A stretch of 64,000 bases of DNA from Doryteuthis pealeii (Eukaryota; Mollusca; Cephalopoda; Myopsida; Loliginidae): the NCBI GenBank assembly GCA_023376005.1, contig CM042150.1:73998131-74062130 (forward strand), written 5' to 3'. Positions 1 through 11,180 of the stretch are shown piece by piece. Numbering within the stretch: the stretch's first letter is position 1; every line of letters begins with the position of its first letter. Made by a program: the position numbers and the translations under genes. The notes under the pieces are model-generated. The model was given only the letters and a program-made list of their open reading frames with translations. It made no database searches and was not told the origin of the DNA.

Positions 1-84
1 ATATATTTGTGCTATTTCATTTTTGGTAACAGAGATATTACAATTTTATTTTATAAAAAAATTGTTAGAAGCATACTTATTTAT

Positions 85-340
85 GGGTGATTCTAGCTCA
101 GTCAGTAGAGCATCTGGCTCGGAACCACAAGGTTCCAGGGTTCAATACTGGCCCCCAACCAACTCAGCGTATGAGTAGCACAGGGATCTGTGCAGTAAAG
201 TAAGGAGCTGATGGTAAGTGTGGCGCTCCATCTCAGACACAAAAACAATCTCCCTGGTCTAGCTCTAGTGAAAAGGGGATAGACTCCCTCGCTATCTGGC
301 TGATACCAATAATAGGCCACTCTGCAGACTTTACTTTATG
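85..340 (+). repeat. tRNA-derived SINE, family A, full length
   Basis: The head carries a tRNA-like A box (TAGCTCAGTCAGTAGAG, about 94-110) and B box (GGGTTCAATAC, about 138-148) spaced as in a pol III promoter. The body continues with phrases shared by the other family A copies, such as AACAATCTCCCTGGTCTAG and CTGATACCAATAATAGGCCAC. It ends in an ATTC/ATAC/GA microsatellite at 345-387, a usual SINE tail. Three tRNA-derived SINE families were described from octopus and this is probably one of them, but I cannot say which. Other copies lie at 12150, 24830, 58778 and, inverted, 60519. Confidence 0.9.
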
Positions 341-1084
341 ACTATATATTCATTCATTCATACATACATACATACAGAGAGAGAGAGAATGTTTATTATG
401 AAACTTCAAGTCATGGACAATATGTGATATTGTGAACCCGTTTTAAATTTTACATATTTTTCATAACATTTGTGTGGTTCTATACTTAGTTAAAGGTTTT
501 GTGTCCTTACACATCACATCCGCCATTTTTGCTATATTAAAAAATTTGAACCATATTAATGACTATTCTATAAATATAGGCAAAATAAAATGAAGAAAGT
601 AAAATTAATTCTAATTAGAGCTAAGATCTCCTGTCCAGAATGAATAATATATAAAAATTGTAATATATATATGTATATATATCTACACTAGGTAAAAGTC
701 TTTATAATACTAAAGAATTGAATTATTTAGAAAACTTTCTTATCAAATCAAAGTTTTGTTGATGAAAAGAAGAAATTAAAGAAAATTAAGAAAAACCAAA
801 AAAGAAAGAAAAAAAAAAGACCCATCTGATGTGACTGATCAAATGAACAGCAGCTGACATGAAGAAATGTCATTAAGTTGTTTCATTCCTGTCACAGTTG
901 TTGTTATTTTCTATTCTCATGAAAAAAGAATAAAATAAAAAGAAATTTGGAAGAGGAAAAACAATGATGAGTTGTTGAAGACATCAAAGAAATGAAGGTG
1001 ACATTCTTTGATTATATTATCCTTGCACGTACACAAAAAAAGTGAATGCAAAAGATAACCTTTGAATAAAATCTATTTTTCTCA

Positions 1085-1156
<72 letters not shown>

Positions 1157-1280
1157 GGTATATATATATATATATATATATAATCAGTTTATAGTATTGT
1201 TAATTATCATTTACAAAATATCATGTGATGGGCATACACAAATTCAAGGTAGAAAGCATTATTATTACACACACACACAC

Positions 1281-1312
<32 letters not shown>

Positions 1313-1508
1313 TTTTTGTGCATACTAGTATACTTCTAAATATGAAAGGATGTAGTTGTTAAAATATGAATACTCAAACATGGTTATTATCAAGAGACAT
1401 TTATATGGAAAAGTTTCAAAAATTTTATTTGAAAATAAACCCCACTAAGACCAACTGTTTTTTGTTGTATAATCAAGCTTTAGACTAAAAAAATAAGTTC
1501 CTGTGACA

Positions 1509-1586
<78 letters not shown>

Positions 1587-1729
1587 AGTATATTTTTGTT
1601 GAAAAACCTTTTTGCATATAACTAGAATTTTCATTGTTTGTATATATGCATATAACTCTAGCCTAGCAAAAACAAAAAAATCAAAGTAACGTTTTTATTT
1701 GAGCAATAAATATACTTAAAATGCTCTAA
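341..1729. other. AT-rich spacer with compound microsatellites
   Basis: No gene is seen. The stretch holds (CT)n(AT)n(GT)n(AT)n at about 1085-1182, (AC)n(AT)n at 1267-1311 and (TA)n(GA)n at 1509-1582. Reading frames across these tracts, such as the Tyr-Ile repeats of 1062-1328, are translated microsatellite and not genes. Confidence 0.85.
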
Positions 1730-1950
1730 ATTAAGCAATTTCCAGCCCAACTTGGAACTGAATACATTTTTGTTGTGTCTGCAAATCATATCTAAATTAT
1801 CCAAATTCTGAATATAACTAAGAAAATCATGAAATGCTAATCAGAATCCTTCACTATTTTCTAAATATTAGAAACATCAATATAATCATGTAGTATTGTT
1901 ATCAAGGAGTCCCAATGGGTTCATAGGTCATTTAGTATCCAAGATAAAAT
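1730..1950 (+). repeat. Interspersed repeat family F, copy 1
   Basis: About 220 bp beginning AAGCAATTTCCAGCC and containing ATGAAATGCTAATCAGAATC, a run of TCAATATAATCATG, then CCAATGGGTTCATAGGTCATTTAG. The same phrases recur in order at 14340-14575 and 29655-29885. No tRNA-like head, coding capacity or terminal inverted repeat is visible, so the class is unknown. It could be part of a longer LINE 3' end or an unclassified non-autonomous element. Confidence 0.7.
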
Positions 1951-3383
1951 CAAGAACCAATTAATTCATTCCTCCAAGTTAATTACCATATCAGATGATA
2001 TTAGAATCAAACGTTTGAATAATGTCTGGCTTTTGTCAGTCTTTCAATTTCAGTTGAATGTTTATCATAAGCTGTGTATCTTTAACACTTAGTAACTGAC
2101 CACTTCTATCCCAGTTTAACTTTCCATCTTTATTTCTGGTGACTAAAGTTAAGCTACTGTCAATCAAATATTAATTTATAATTGAACTAATTCTTGAATC
2201 TTGGTCTGTGATATGGAAGAGAAAATGATTCCTCTGAAGTGAAATAAACTCAATCTTGTTGTAACCTTTTTTTTTTTTTAACCCAAAATGGAAATGTTCA
2301 CTTTGACACCCATCATTCATATAGCAAAAAACAACCCAAAACTCATAACCGGCTCAACATACTCATTTCCTGGACAAACACACAGAAAAATGGACAATAA
2401 GAAATAGTAATGAAATATTTTCCAAGCAAGCTGATTCTGGTCAATCCTTCTCAAAGCTCAATTTTCACCCCAAAGTCAGAAGGGATTTCACCTCTAATAG
2501 TAATACATCAAAGAGACATGAGCAGCCAGTAACAAGACCTCAGCAATGATTAAGCAGCAGCAGCAGCCCTTGAAAGAAATCATGTATGGTTAGTAACCCC
2601 ACCACCACCACCACCACCACCAGCAGCAGCAGCACTTTGAAAAAATCCTGACCTGTCACTAGGAAGCAGCAGCAGCAACCTCAACTAAAATCATGACAGC
2701 TGAATTAACTCTCTGCCTATTTTAAACCACTCACAGCGGCTCTCCCACCACTGCGATCCTTCAGTAAGCTTCTGGCAGCAGCACTTGCATGGTTAATAGG
2801 ACTTTGGACTTTATTTGAATAGAATGAGTTCTGAGGTGAATAAACTTTGAAATATCCCATCCTACAGGTAAAAAATACCAAGAAAATTTAGTACAGCCAT
2901 GGGGAATATATAGGCAAAGAGTTAAATTCAGCAATGACAGCTAATCCCTGTGCATTAAATAATAATAAAGTCTTTTCTTTATTTATTATATTCATCTTTC
3001 TTGAGTTACGTCTCACTCTTTTTTCAGTTAGCATTAGTTATGGTACCTAAAGATGACAAACATACAGTACTATAGCTCTGCTACAATCACAAGCAGTTCA
3101 GTATTTCAACTAGTGTTCATATGGAGCCTTGGTTCTTCTCTCACAAATATGTTTTTGGTGATAAAATGAATAATATCTTTATTATGACAGGTGTGAATGT
3201 AATTGTGGAATATCTGTTCAAGTTTTAAGGTTTCAGCCTAATAAAGAACTCATTATCACATCTCTGAAGGATGAAACATTCTCAATATATCAATCAAAGT
3301 GTTTCTTCTTTTGTAATCAAAATTATCTTTGTAGTATATTTTATGTCTAATAGCCACATTATTTGTTATTATATTTTCTTCAG
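1951..3383. other. Spacer with CAG/CAC trinucleotide clusters
   Basis: No gene is recognised. Short (CAG)n and (CAC)n runs cluster at about 2552-2675 (for example CCACCACCACCACCACCA followed by CAGCAGCAGCAG), which is unusual against the AT/GT repeats elsewhere. The end of the stretch is a pyrimidine-rich tract ending TTTTCTTCAG, which would serve the candidate exon that follows. Confidence 0.6.
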
Positions 3384-3592
3384 TATTATCCAGTTCCAAT
3401 GTTCTGTTTTCCATACAGCATTCACCCTGGGTCAGTTGAGCCAGCTCCCACCAATGAATTCACCTGTGGTGAATTTATGGGAGAAGTAACAAGGGAATAT
3501 GAAGTTCACAAGCAGTCTCCAAACCTCATATGCATATCCCATTCAAGGGAAGGAGCTTGTTTGCCTCAGATTTTCCACAGATGCATTGACAA
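3384..3592 (+). CDS. Candidate internal exon of an unidentified protein
   Basis: The segment lies between a good acceptor (TATTTTCTTCAG) and a good donor (GACAA|GTATGT) and is open throughout in the frame that starts with TAT at 3384. Its product has mixed, protein-like composition, with phrases such as FTCGEFMGEVTREYEVHKQS and CLPQIFHRCIDK. The length of 209 bp leaves two bases (AA), and the next + strand candidate at 7361 opens with a single G, which would complete an AAG lysine codon in a continuous frame. I do not recognise the family, and no upstream exon was found. It could be part of a decayed transposon instead. Confidence 0.33.
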
Positions 3593-4576
3593 GTATGTCA
3601 AAAGCTATTGATTCCTGATGATGATGGAAATGTCCTTTGGATTTTTGCCAGAGCCCCTTTGGACAAGTTGTGGCCCTAATATCCCCTGGGTGCCAGACGT
3701 ATCCACTTTGGATGACCAGGAACTTGACTTCCCAACAGCATGATGATGAGGTTTGGGACTTTAGAAATTCTGTGCAAGATGGCTGTTGAGCAAACAGCTC
3801 CATCCTTTTATAGGTCTTGTTTTTTGTTCTGCAGGATGTCTAGCCACTGTTCTCACCGGACAAAATCTGTGGGGTTACCAGTTTAGTTGCTGATGATCTG
3901 ACTATAAAACAGGTAGTTCTGAGTTACAATGAATATTTGGTAATATGAAAAGAGAATAATGAGTGAATATTTCCAGCTCTAAAAATGTCTTTTTAATTTT
4001 ATTCATAAACATTTGCCACTTTTTACCCTTAAGTTTAGAATCAATTCAAAGTTTTATTCTGTCATTTCAAGATGGTGATTTGCCCATTTCTCTAATCATA
4101 TGGTTACTTTTGTTAGGGCACTATTTTTGCAGGAATTTAAAACTTTTCTTCAATATAAATTAGATGAAATAATTCTTATGGTCAATTCCAGAATCAAATT
4201 ATCAGATTAGCAATTGTAACCATTTGTAAAATTACCCACATAACTAAAATAACTTAGAAAATTTTAAACTGTTTTAACCCTTTATCTACCAGAGTACTCC
4301 AAACTGCCTGACGATCAAAATACCACCCCCCGCTTCCCAAAAACACTGAGATAAATGGTTTTAGGGAAATTCAGAAAACAGGTTTGTTTTGTAGCTTTTA
4401 TATAATTTCTAACTTTACAAAAAGTTCTAGGACCAATTTTATTGGAGTGTTTTTTAACGATTAAAGAAACTTGAAAACCAATTCCCCAAGTTTGAAGAAC
4501 TTTAGAATAAATAATATAATAATGTGTATATTTCATGACTTTAGGTCATTCTCCTCTTGGCTGGGACAAAACATTT

Positions 4577-4578
<2 letters not shown>
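3593..4578. other. Spacer or intron, no gene seen
   Basis: Mostly ordinary AT-rich sequence. The part from 3600 to 3930 is richer in GC and of higher complexity than its surroundings, but both strands are interrupted by stops and no family was recognised. An (AT)n tract starts at 4579 and abuts the Penelope-like foldback. Confidence 0.6.
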
Positions 4579-4620
<42 letters not shown>

Positions 4621-4622
<2 letters not shown>

Positions 4623-5057
4623 ATGAGAAAGGTGTTATAGGCATTTTAAAATGTGTGTATTGCATTGGAAATTAATTTTGTTTAAGGATGGTTTGTATTG
4701 TTTTATGTATAGAGCTTCTAGTATTTGGAGTTTTAAATGTCCCCTAGGAGATTGCAGTCTCCCAGAAAATGAAAATACATACATTGGATTCACCTCAACC
4801 ACATTGTCACATCGTCTAACCCTCCATTTAACAGATAATAGCTCCATTTCACAACACATAAAATTACATTCATACCCCCACTCTAATTACTGAAATATTC
4901 TAATGGAAAATTCACACATTCTGCACAAAGAAAAAAATAAACAAAAACTCCAAATACTAGAAGCTCTATACATAAAACAATACAAACCATCCTTAAACAA
5001 AATTAATTTCCAATGCAGTACACACATTTTAAAATGCCTATAACACCTTTCTCATCA
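4621..5057 (+). mobile_element. Penelope-like element 3' end as an inverted-repeat foldback
   Basis: Arms at 4621-4734 and 4944-5057 are inverted copies, 114 bp each, with one mismatch noticed by eye. A 209-bp centre separates them. Sense direction is +, because the right arm and centre encode the end of a GIY-YIG protein (separate entry). The left arm is therefore a reversed duplicate of the element's 3' end. Both ends abut (AT)n tracts (4579-4620 and 5083-5115). Penelope-like elements are known for partial tandem or inverted copies at insertion sites, which fits. The near identity of the arms argues for a young rearrangement. Confidence 0.75.
4732..5043 (+). pseudogene. GIY-YIG endonuclease C-terminus of a Penelope-like element, one internal stop
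   Basis: The frame reads FKCPLGDC, then TYIGFTSTTLSHRLTLH, then SSISQHIKLH, which is the usual order of the GIY-YIG module in Penelope-like reverse transcriptases: a Cys pair, the Y-x-G strand, an arginine-containing helix and a later His. A TGA interrupts at 4891-4893. The same frame then resumes with ILHKEKNKQKLQILEALYIK and KPSLNKINF, the conserved Glu-bearing closing helix and end, and stops at 5041. Only about 100 residues remain and no reverse transcriptase lies upstream, so it is a 5'-truncated, dead copy. The frame's start is arbitrary. Confidence 0.75.
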
Positions 5058-5080
5058 ATTCTTCTCCTTCCAGCCTCCAC

Positions 5081-5118
<38 letters not shown>

Positions 5119-5719
5119 GCAGGTAGACAGAAGAAGGAGATATATATATATATTATATATCCTTCTTCTGTCTATCTGTCTGTCTTTCACTTGACCTTGC
5201 ACACTTACAAGTCTGGCCATTGGTAATATTCCTGAAGGATAGAACAAGCCATTCTTTTAGTACTTGGCTTCTCAGTTAAGTGACTTCATGACCGTTTTTT
5301 TCTACAGTCAATCCTGTAATTTAAACATTATAAAAATGTCAAGTTATTAAGTTACTGGTGTATAAGCTAAGGTTTTTTTTACCAAGAAAGTATAACATTT
5401 TTTTTTCTTACTGCAATTTCTTTCTAGCATTAATTTTGTATAAAATTTTGTTTTATCTTCTAAAAATTAATTCTTTATATAAATTGTCAAACTTATTATT
5501 TAATCACTTGGTTCTATTATAATTTCTAGATTTGCACATAAATTTCATATATAAGTACAACAACTAGTACCATACTAGTAAACAAAATCTAACAGCTTTT
5601 TATTTTCCTTTTTGTTGCTTTTTTATTTTGTCTCAATTACGTAGCCAGAATACAATGATATTCTGATTCTAACTAGAAGAAATGAGATTTGTAGTAAATA
5701 ATCACATTGCTTTTTAATC

Positions 5720-5768
<49 letters not shown>

Positions 5769-6207
5769 TTTAAGCATATTTCATTTAAACTACAGGCAAA
5801 GTTCATTTTAGCAGGTTTACTTTGATTTTTATTGTCACTTTACAAGATTTTTAAATTTTGGTTCACATTTCTAAATCTTCTTAGGAAGATTTTTTTCAAA
5901 ATGTATAAAATATTGAATCAAATTTAGGAAATCTTGTAAGATGACATAAAAAAAATTAATAAAGAAAATTAAAAAAATATGTAAAAAAAAAAAATATCTG
6001 CATTTTTTTTAACAATGACTGTTGCTGAAATTTACCTGATACCGTGGTACGTTGACTTAGGAATTTAATTCATTCTACTAATAACTCAATTTCCTCATAT
6101 ATCAAATCAATTTTCCCTATTTGAAATAAATTGAAATGCCATTAATCTGTTCTAGACATCCAAAAAACATCCTAATTTTTTTCATTGTTTTTTTTAAATA
6201 AGAAAAA
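5058..6207. other. AT-rich spacer with (AT)n tracts
   Basis: Holds (AT)n at 5083-5115, a smaller TATA tract at 5140-5160 flanked by inverted CTTCTTCTGTCT/AGACAGAAGAAGG phrases, and (AT)n at 5721-5764. No gene is seen. Confidence 0.7.
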
Positions 6208-6219
6208 TAGCACAGTATT

Positions 6220-6786
6220 TGGTTTGGTTTGTTTTGTTTTACGGCATATCAAGCTCAGTGGGTCATTTAATGCCGATAAAGTTTTGAAATAAATCAATTC
6301 TTAATGGATAATACAATTTTTTTATGAATACATTTTTCTATTTAACCCATAGATGGGACCCTAACAGGTACTACCACTCCGGGTCAGAGAGGACCAGGGA
6401 GCAATGGTGATGAAGGTGTGCTCCACATTCCCCAAACCTCCAAAACTGGAACCTCACCATCAGAGTTTAACGTCATTCCCAGGACATGTAGACCCGCAAC
6501 CACCACCTTCTAGTACCCATATGATAAAAAGGGGTTGGGAAAATCATATAGGTGCTAGGGCTTGACGTGACCAGCCGATTGATCGGAGGGGGCCTCTCCG
6601 ACCGCCCGTCTAGCCCAAGATAGGGCCAAAGTGGAGTATTGCATGTCATGAACTGCTCATCCACCTGGGCTCTATCCTTAAGCATCACGGGTCGCCACCT
6701 ACGGCCAACAGGTGGTCCCATTGGAGGAGTCTTACCCCTCTGCAGAGGTGCAGTCGGTACATTCTAACAACCCACCAACAGGGCGG
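6220..6786 (-). mobile_element. Non-autonomous retroposon family E, full length with target-site duplication
   Basis: A GC-richer island. On the - strand it starts CCGCCCTGTTGGTGGG and ends CATATGCCGTAAAAC followed by a (CCAAA)n-type tail. It is flanked by direct repeats TAGCACAGTATT at 6208-6219 and 6787-6798, a 12-bp target-site duplication. A similar element lies in opposite orientation at 41082-41611 with its own duplication, and further 5' or 3' parts are at 20395, 52655, 55571 and 62960. Target-site duplication plus simple tail and no coding capacity indicate a SINE-like or LINE-derived non-autonomous retroposon. No A/B boxes are evident. Confidence 0.8.
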
Positions 6787-6798
6787 TAGCACAGTATT

Positions 6799-7360
6799 GT
6801 ATAAAAACATAATAAAATAGAATATAATGGATTATGTGCTGAAATAATGTTTTATCTTTTTTATAAATAGTATTTTTCTTTGACATAATAAATTTGGAAA
6901 CTTAAATGATTTTAATAAACCTATAGACATAAGCATATCTGAAGCTCACTTGTACCTCAAATTTTTAAACAAAGCAAAAAATCAATGAGTGACAGCTTGT
7001 AACTTGTAAATTTCAAAAGTTGGGACACTCATAGGTCAAGATACAACTGTGTATATATATAAACCAATAGATATTGGTTCTTAAAGGTGATACAATGTTA
7101 CAGCTTTCAGTTTCTACTTTAATATATATCTTTTTTTATAGGACAAAGTTATAGTGGATATAAGTGTTAGTCAAAGTGTATTTAGTTACCTAATAGTTGT
7201 ATGTTCAGTCTCTGTATCCGGTAGTTTGTGAAAAGTCATATGGATCACTTCAGTATGAATGATGATTTATATCTAAAAGAAGAATTAACTGATGTGAAAT
7301 ACGGTCAATAAGAATAATTACTCCCTGTTGATTGCATGAATGTTTTTTTTTAATTTCCAG
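6799..7360. other. Spacer or intron before candidate exon
   Basis: AT-rich, no repeats or gene recognised. It ends in a T-rich tract and TAATTTCCAG, a good splice acceptor. Confidence 0.55.
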
Positions 7361-7415
7361 GTTTCTTACTGACTATGACAGGCACCTAAAGAAGGCTGAA
7401 GAACACAATGGTTGA
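7361..7415 (+). CDS. Candidate terminal exon, 17 codons and stop
   Basis: Preceded by a strong acceptor (TTTTTTTTAATTTCCAG). After one base (G), the frame reads FLTDYDRHLKKAEEHNG and a TGA at 7413-7415. The peptide is hydrophilic and helix-like, unlike chance AT-rich translation. The one-base phase matches the two leftover bases of the exon at 3384-3592. A polyadenylation-like AATAAA occurs near 7700. The family is not recognised, and so short an exon cannot be trusted on its own. Confidence 0.33.
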
Positions 7416-8247
7416 AAGATTCTGACAATAATAAGATGAAGAAACCAGTCCCAATATATCTGTTAGTAATTAATCTAAAATTTTGAAATGTCATTTTCTT
7501 TTCTTATGTGTTTTTCTTGATGAAGTAATAATCTTTTTTATGTACTTAACATGAGAATATTAAACTATCATTATTCAGATACATTTTTTCTTCTGTTATC
7601 TGTGAAGATTTCAATATTACATAAAAGCGCAACAAAATGAAAAATTTATACTCAAAAGATTTAGAGAATCAATTATTGATTGTAATTGCCAAGAGCAATA
7701 AATAATTGACAATGGTTTAAAAGAAAATCTTTATTTAAATCTGATTTATTATTACTTTGTTAGGTTTTATGATTACCTAAAATTGTTTCTTTGACTGAAC
7801 AATTGCCATACTATATCAATAACTGGGTAAAGTTTGTTTGTCTATCCTCTTGAAACAGTTAGCAATATTTTTTTAATTAACTGAGGGTTCATAAGGAATC
7901 TCTCAAGGACTTATGTATCCTTTTTTTCTATGATCCTTGCTCTTCTGAAAGTTTTCCAGTGCTGGTAATGGGGGTCATCTACTCAACTTTGAATTAGAAA
8001 GTTTCATAAAAAATCATTAATGATCAGCCACTTCTGGGAATTATTTCAATGTAAAAGCCATCACAACACTTTAAGCAATCTTTTTAGCAATATGGTCAGA
8101 TACTAATTCATTTCTATCCACTCTGAATTCTTTGAGACAATTTAGCATCTTTGAAGCTGGGTTAAAAATAATGTCTCATAATTGGCATAATGTTTACACA
8201 CCATTACAGTAAGTGAACCCCCCCCCATACTGCTGAGTAGTATTGAT

Positions 8248-8285
<38 letters not shown>

Positions 8286-8659
8286 ATATATAATGTTAAA
8301 GTCATAGTCTTTAAACGTGTACATAAATAAGCTTTGAAGTAAAGATCTGTAAAAATAGAAATACTTTTGTAATGCACCCTAATAGATTGGAATAAATAGA
8401 TTGATAAAGATTAGAATATTCTTTAGTCATCTTTAAAGGATGGAGGGAGAGTGGGAATCCTGGGAATAGACTAAGGGATGCATTTAAAAGGTTTTGATGT
8501 GGCTTCTGTAAATCAGTGACTTTTCATAGTTCAATTGGTTAGAGTAGTTGGTGTGTTTGATTAAGTTTCCTTAAAGCAAAAAGGGTATAAAAGTATTTTG
8601 AATCTCACTAAGTAGATCTTTTGTCATCTTTTATTTATGTTATTTTTTATTATTTGTAT
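7416..8659. other. Possible 3' UTR, then spacer
   Basis: No coding frame is seen. Contains (AT)n at 8247-8292. Around 8525-8620, a phrase CATAGTTCAATTGGTTAGAGTA followed by TTTTGAATCTCACT resembles decayed A and B boxes of a tRNA-derived SINE, but too little is preserved to call. Confidence 0.5.
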
Positions 8660-8890
8660 TTAACCAACCCTTTAGCCATGGGCAGGATATGAACAAGGTC
8701 AATTTTAATCAGAGTACTGCTGGTTTGAATTTGGTTTTCCTTCTCCTTGACTGGTTGCTTTACTATTTACTTATAATTGTTGTGAGAAGAGATGGATTCA
8801 TCTCTTTTCCAAATGGAAATGCAACAACCTCATCCAGAATTTGAACTCAGATCACCAATACCATTTCAGCCTGTGTTTTGATAAAAATAA
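8660..8890 (-). repeat. tRNA-derived SINE, family B
   Basis: On the - strand the tRNA-like B box region (ATTTGAACTCAGATC on the + strand is its diverged reverse) precedes the body GGAGAAGGAAAACC. It ends with the family terminal phrase GACCTTGTTCATATCCTGCCCATGGCTAAAGGGTTGG, which matches the best-preserved copy at 59072-59347. The 5' part is eroded. Confidence 0.75.
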
Positions 8891-9989
8891 AAGCAACTAA
8901 AAATGAAGATGAAAGAAAATATGAGTAAAAGAAAATGCTTGAAAATTAAAAAAAAATTGCAATTGTTTTTATTTTTTAAGATTAGTTAAAAAAAATTCAG
9001 AATTGACTGATACTTGTGAGTTATTTAATCTGATACTTAAAACTTTTGTTCGAAATTTTCCGGGGCAACTGTCTTTATTTGAGAGGTGAAATTGATACAA
9101 AATCAAGAAGAACATTGTGAAAATGAGACACACAGCTGATATCAAGATTGATTCTTTAACACTAACTCAATTTCAGTAGAAATGAACAAGTGGTGCTCTT
9201 TCAGTGTTTCTAAACAACTAAATGAAGTTAAGAATATTGCCTTAATTAGCCAGTAACAATTAAAGAAGTCTTACTGAAAAAACAGCCAGACTCAAGTGTT
9301 TCTAGAAAGAAGGATAATAAAATATAAGAACAGCAAGTATAGAAATGGGTGTTTTTTTCTTTTAACTTGATTCATTCCTTCTTTATTAGCTTCAGAAGAA
9401 AATCAATTCTTTGTCCAAGTAACTAAGTGCTAACCATTCTTTCTTGCTGTTTGTGTTTCATTCTATAATGTTGTAAAGGACTATGACCAAATAATATTTA
9501 GTGATTCAACAATTTAGACTATACTTATTTATATTTCTACATGTTAATCAGCATGAATTGATATTATATTATATACACATGCTGCTGCAAACAAAACGAC
9601 ATCTGTGCATCCACAAATTATTTATAAGATGATGATTCTGGAATTAGGCGTGGTTTCTAAACAAATGCATTATTACCCCTAATCCAGCGAGTGTTTTCAG
9701 TATCTTGGGTCAGCTGTGTTTATAACAGAATAAATCTCATAGCAAGATTGTAAATAAACATCACTTTGTCATAGTCCTTTACCATCAGATTTTGTTGGTT
9801 TTCCCTGATATTGCTGAAATACCAGATCAAGATGCAGCTACTTCATATAATCCTTTGTTATATGGACAACTTTACAGTAAATGAAGCCTTAATTCAATGT
9901 GACAATAAGAGACTGAGTGTAAATAAGAAGAGAATTTCTGTGAAATTCATGTGCAAAGATACAAGATCTCATCTCAATAAGGAATCGTT
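8891..9989. other. Spacer, no gene seen
   Basis: Starts with a phrase ATGAAGATGAAAGAAAATATGAG that recurs as the tail of other tRNA-like repeats (19500, 25090, 44180). The rest is unremarkable AT-rich sequence. Confidence 0.5.
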
Positions 9990-10760
9990 AAGTCAGTGAT
10001 GGCTTCCACAGTAGAACATCACATGTGTTCATCCTTGCTTCTCCAGCAGGGCCCAGCATGTCTTGTTCACCTTACACGGATGGTTTGTGGGATATGGGAC
10101 AGGTGGCTGTACAGCTGTTTTCTCGTGGGGTGTTGTTTCCACAGATTGCACACAACATTCTTGTGCAGCTCCCATCTAGAAAGAATGTTAGTCTCCAGGA
10201 GGTATATATATATACCTATGTAGTTCTAACTGATTCTGAGGTCACTTTTCTTCTGAAAGGTGAAGAAGCAGCCTTTTGTCCATTTTTTCCATTGTGTTGT
10301 AGTTATATAGTGTTGCATAATCAAAGAAATATGTCATCAAATTTCCTTGTCTTTCATCAAGACCTGCATCTTTATTGCTTTTAATTACTCTCAGAATTGT
10401 GTCAAGTTCATAACTCATGGAATGTCCAAGTTTAATGTCTAATTGACCATGGATAATTTCTTCAGTTGGTTTGTCTGTGATTTCAGGAGATTTTCTAATC
10501 AGATTCTTGAAATATTCTTTCCACTTCTACAATCCTTCTTCTTGATTGGCAGCTTTTAGTTTTGATCTTGAAGTGATTTTCCTTCCATTAACTTTATTTA
10601 CTGAATACTTGACTATTTGATATTGTTAATCTTCTACAAAGTTTCTAATTTTATTGATTTGACTTTGAATGTATTCTAGTTGTTCTTTTCTGTATGTGTT
10701 AATACCTTTCTGAGTTTTCTTAAGTTTCTATACATTGGTATTTATTGGGTTTCTTCTTTT
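9990..10760 (-). mobile_element. RTE-type LINE fragment, reverse transcriptase and C-terminal parts
   Basis: Reading the - strand from about 10745, interrupted frames give RKEQLEYIQSQINKIRNFVED, then KLKAANQEE and KWKEYFKNLIRKSPEITDKP, then LDIKLGHSMSYELDTI and IKSNKDAGLDE. That is the N-terminal reverse transcriptase region typical of RTE-like LINEs. From 10205 down to 9990 the - strand gives tracts such as NNTPRENSCTATCPI and EQDMLGPAGEA, with a neighbouring frame close to TNHP...NKTCWALLEK, as in the C-terminal tail of the same LINE. Many stops and frameshifts and a large internal deletion show that it is dead. Confidence 0.7.
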
Positions 10761-10889
10761 AAGTAAATATACTTTTTAAAAGTTATCTCGTTTTTAAATC
10801 TGATATCTTTGATAGAATAAAACAGGAATTCTTCCAAACAGTAGCCATGTTAGTATCACTTGGACTCTAATGGAACATTCATAAAAAAA

Positions 10890-11180
10890 CAAAACAGATG
10901 GAAATTATACAAGGATGCTGCAATTTGCTTTGAAGAAATCTTGGAAGCAATACCCTACAAAAGTTCTCTTATAGGCCCCTAAACATGTACAAACCAAAGT
11001 TGGCTAACCAGGAAAAACTTACATTCATCAGCTCTGTATGGACACTGGATGCCACTTAGAAGTGTTACCAAGACTGATGACTGATATATTTGGATGGGGA
11101 GAAAGAGTCAAGAGAATCCATGTTATCAGCAACTCTTGATGAGGATTATGATGATAATGATGATGATGATGATGATATAT
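10890..11180 (+). mobile_element. LINE 3' end with (GAT)n tail
   Basis: The frame CMDTGCHLEVLPRLMTDIF followed by GWGERVKRIHVISNS and a stop matches the C-terminus shared with the LINE fragments at 26700 and 15717. Upstream, WKLYKDAAICFEEILEA and IPYKSSLIGP belong to the same protein tail. The copy ends in a GATGATGATGAT microsatellite (11155-11177), the tail type of this family. It is divergent from the - strand copy at 9990-10760. Confidence 0.7.

Noticed and set aside
102..320. 72-codon reverse frame
   Set aside because: It lies wholly within a family A SINE; likewise 58788-58973.
1062..1328. 88-codon frame rich in Tyr-Ile
   Set aside because: It is translated (AT)n/(GT)n microsatellite; the same holds for frames at 5038, 25808, 30474, 31634, 31864 and 61876.
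6473..6721. 82-codon reverse frame in the GC-richer island
   Set aside because: It lies inside retroposon family E, and the other copies do not keep this frame, so it is not a gene.
8525..8620. tRNA-derived SINE relic
   Set aside because: A and B box-like phrases only, with no shared body; left as spacer.
10025..10384. 119-codon + frame
   Set aside because: It is the antisense of an RTE-type LINE remnant on the - strand.
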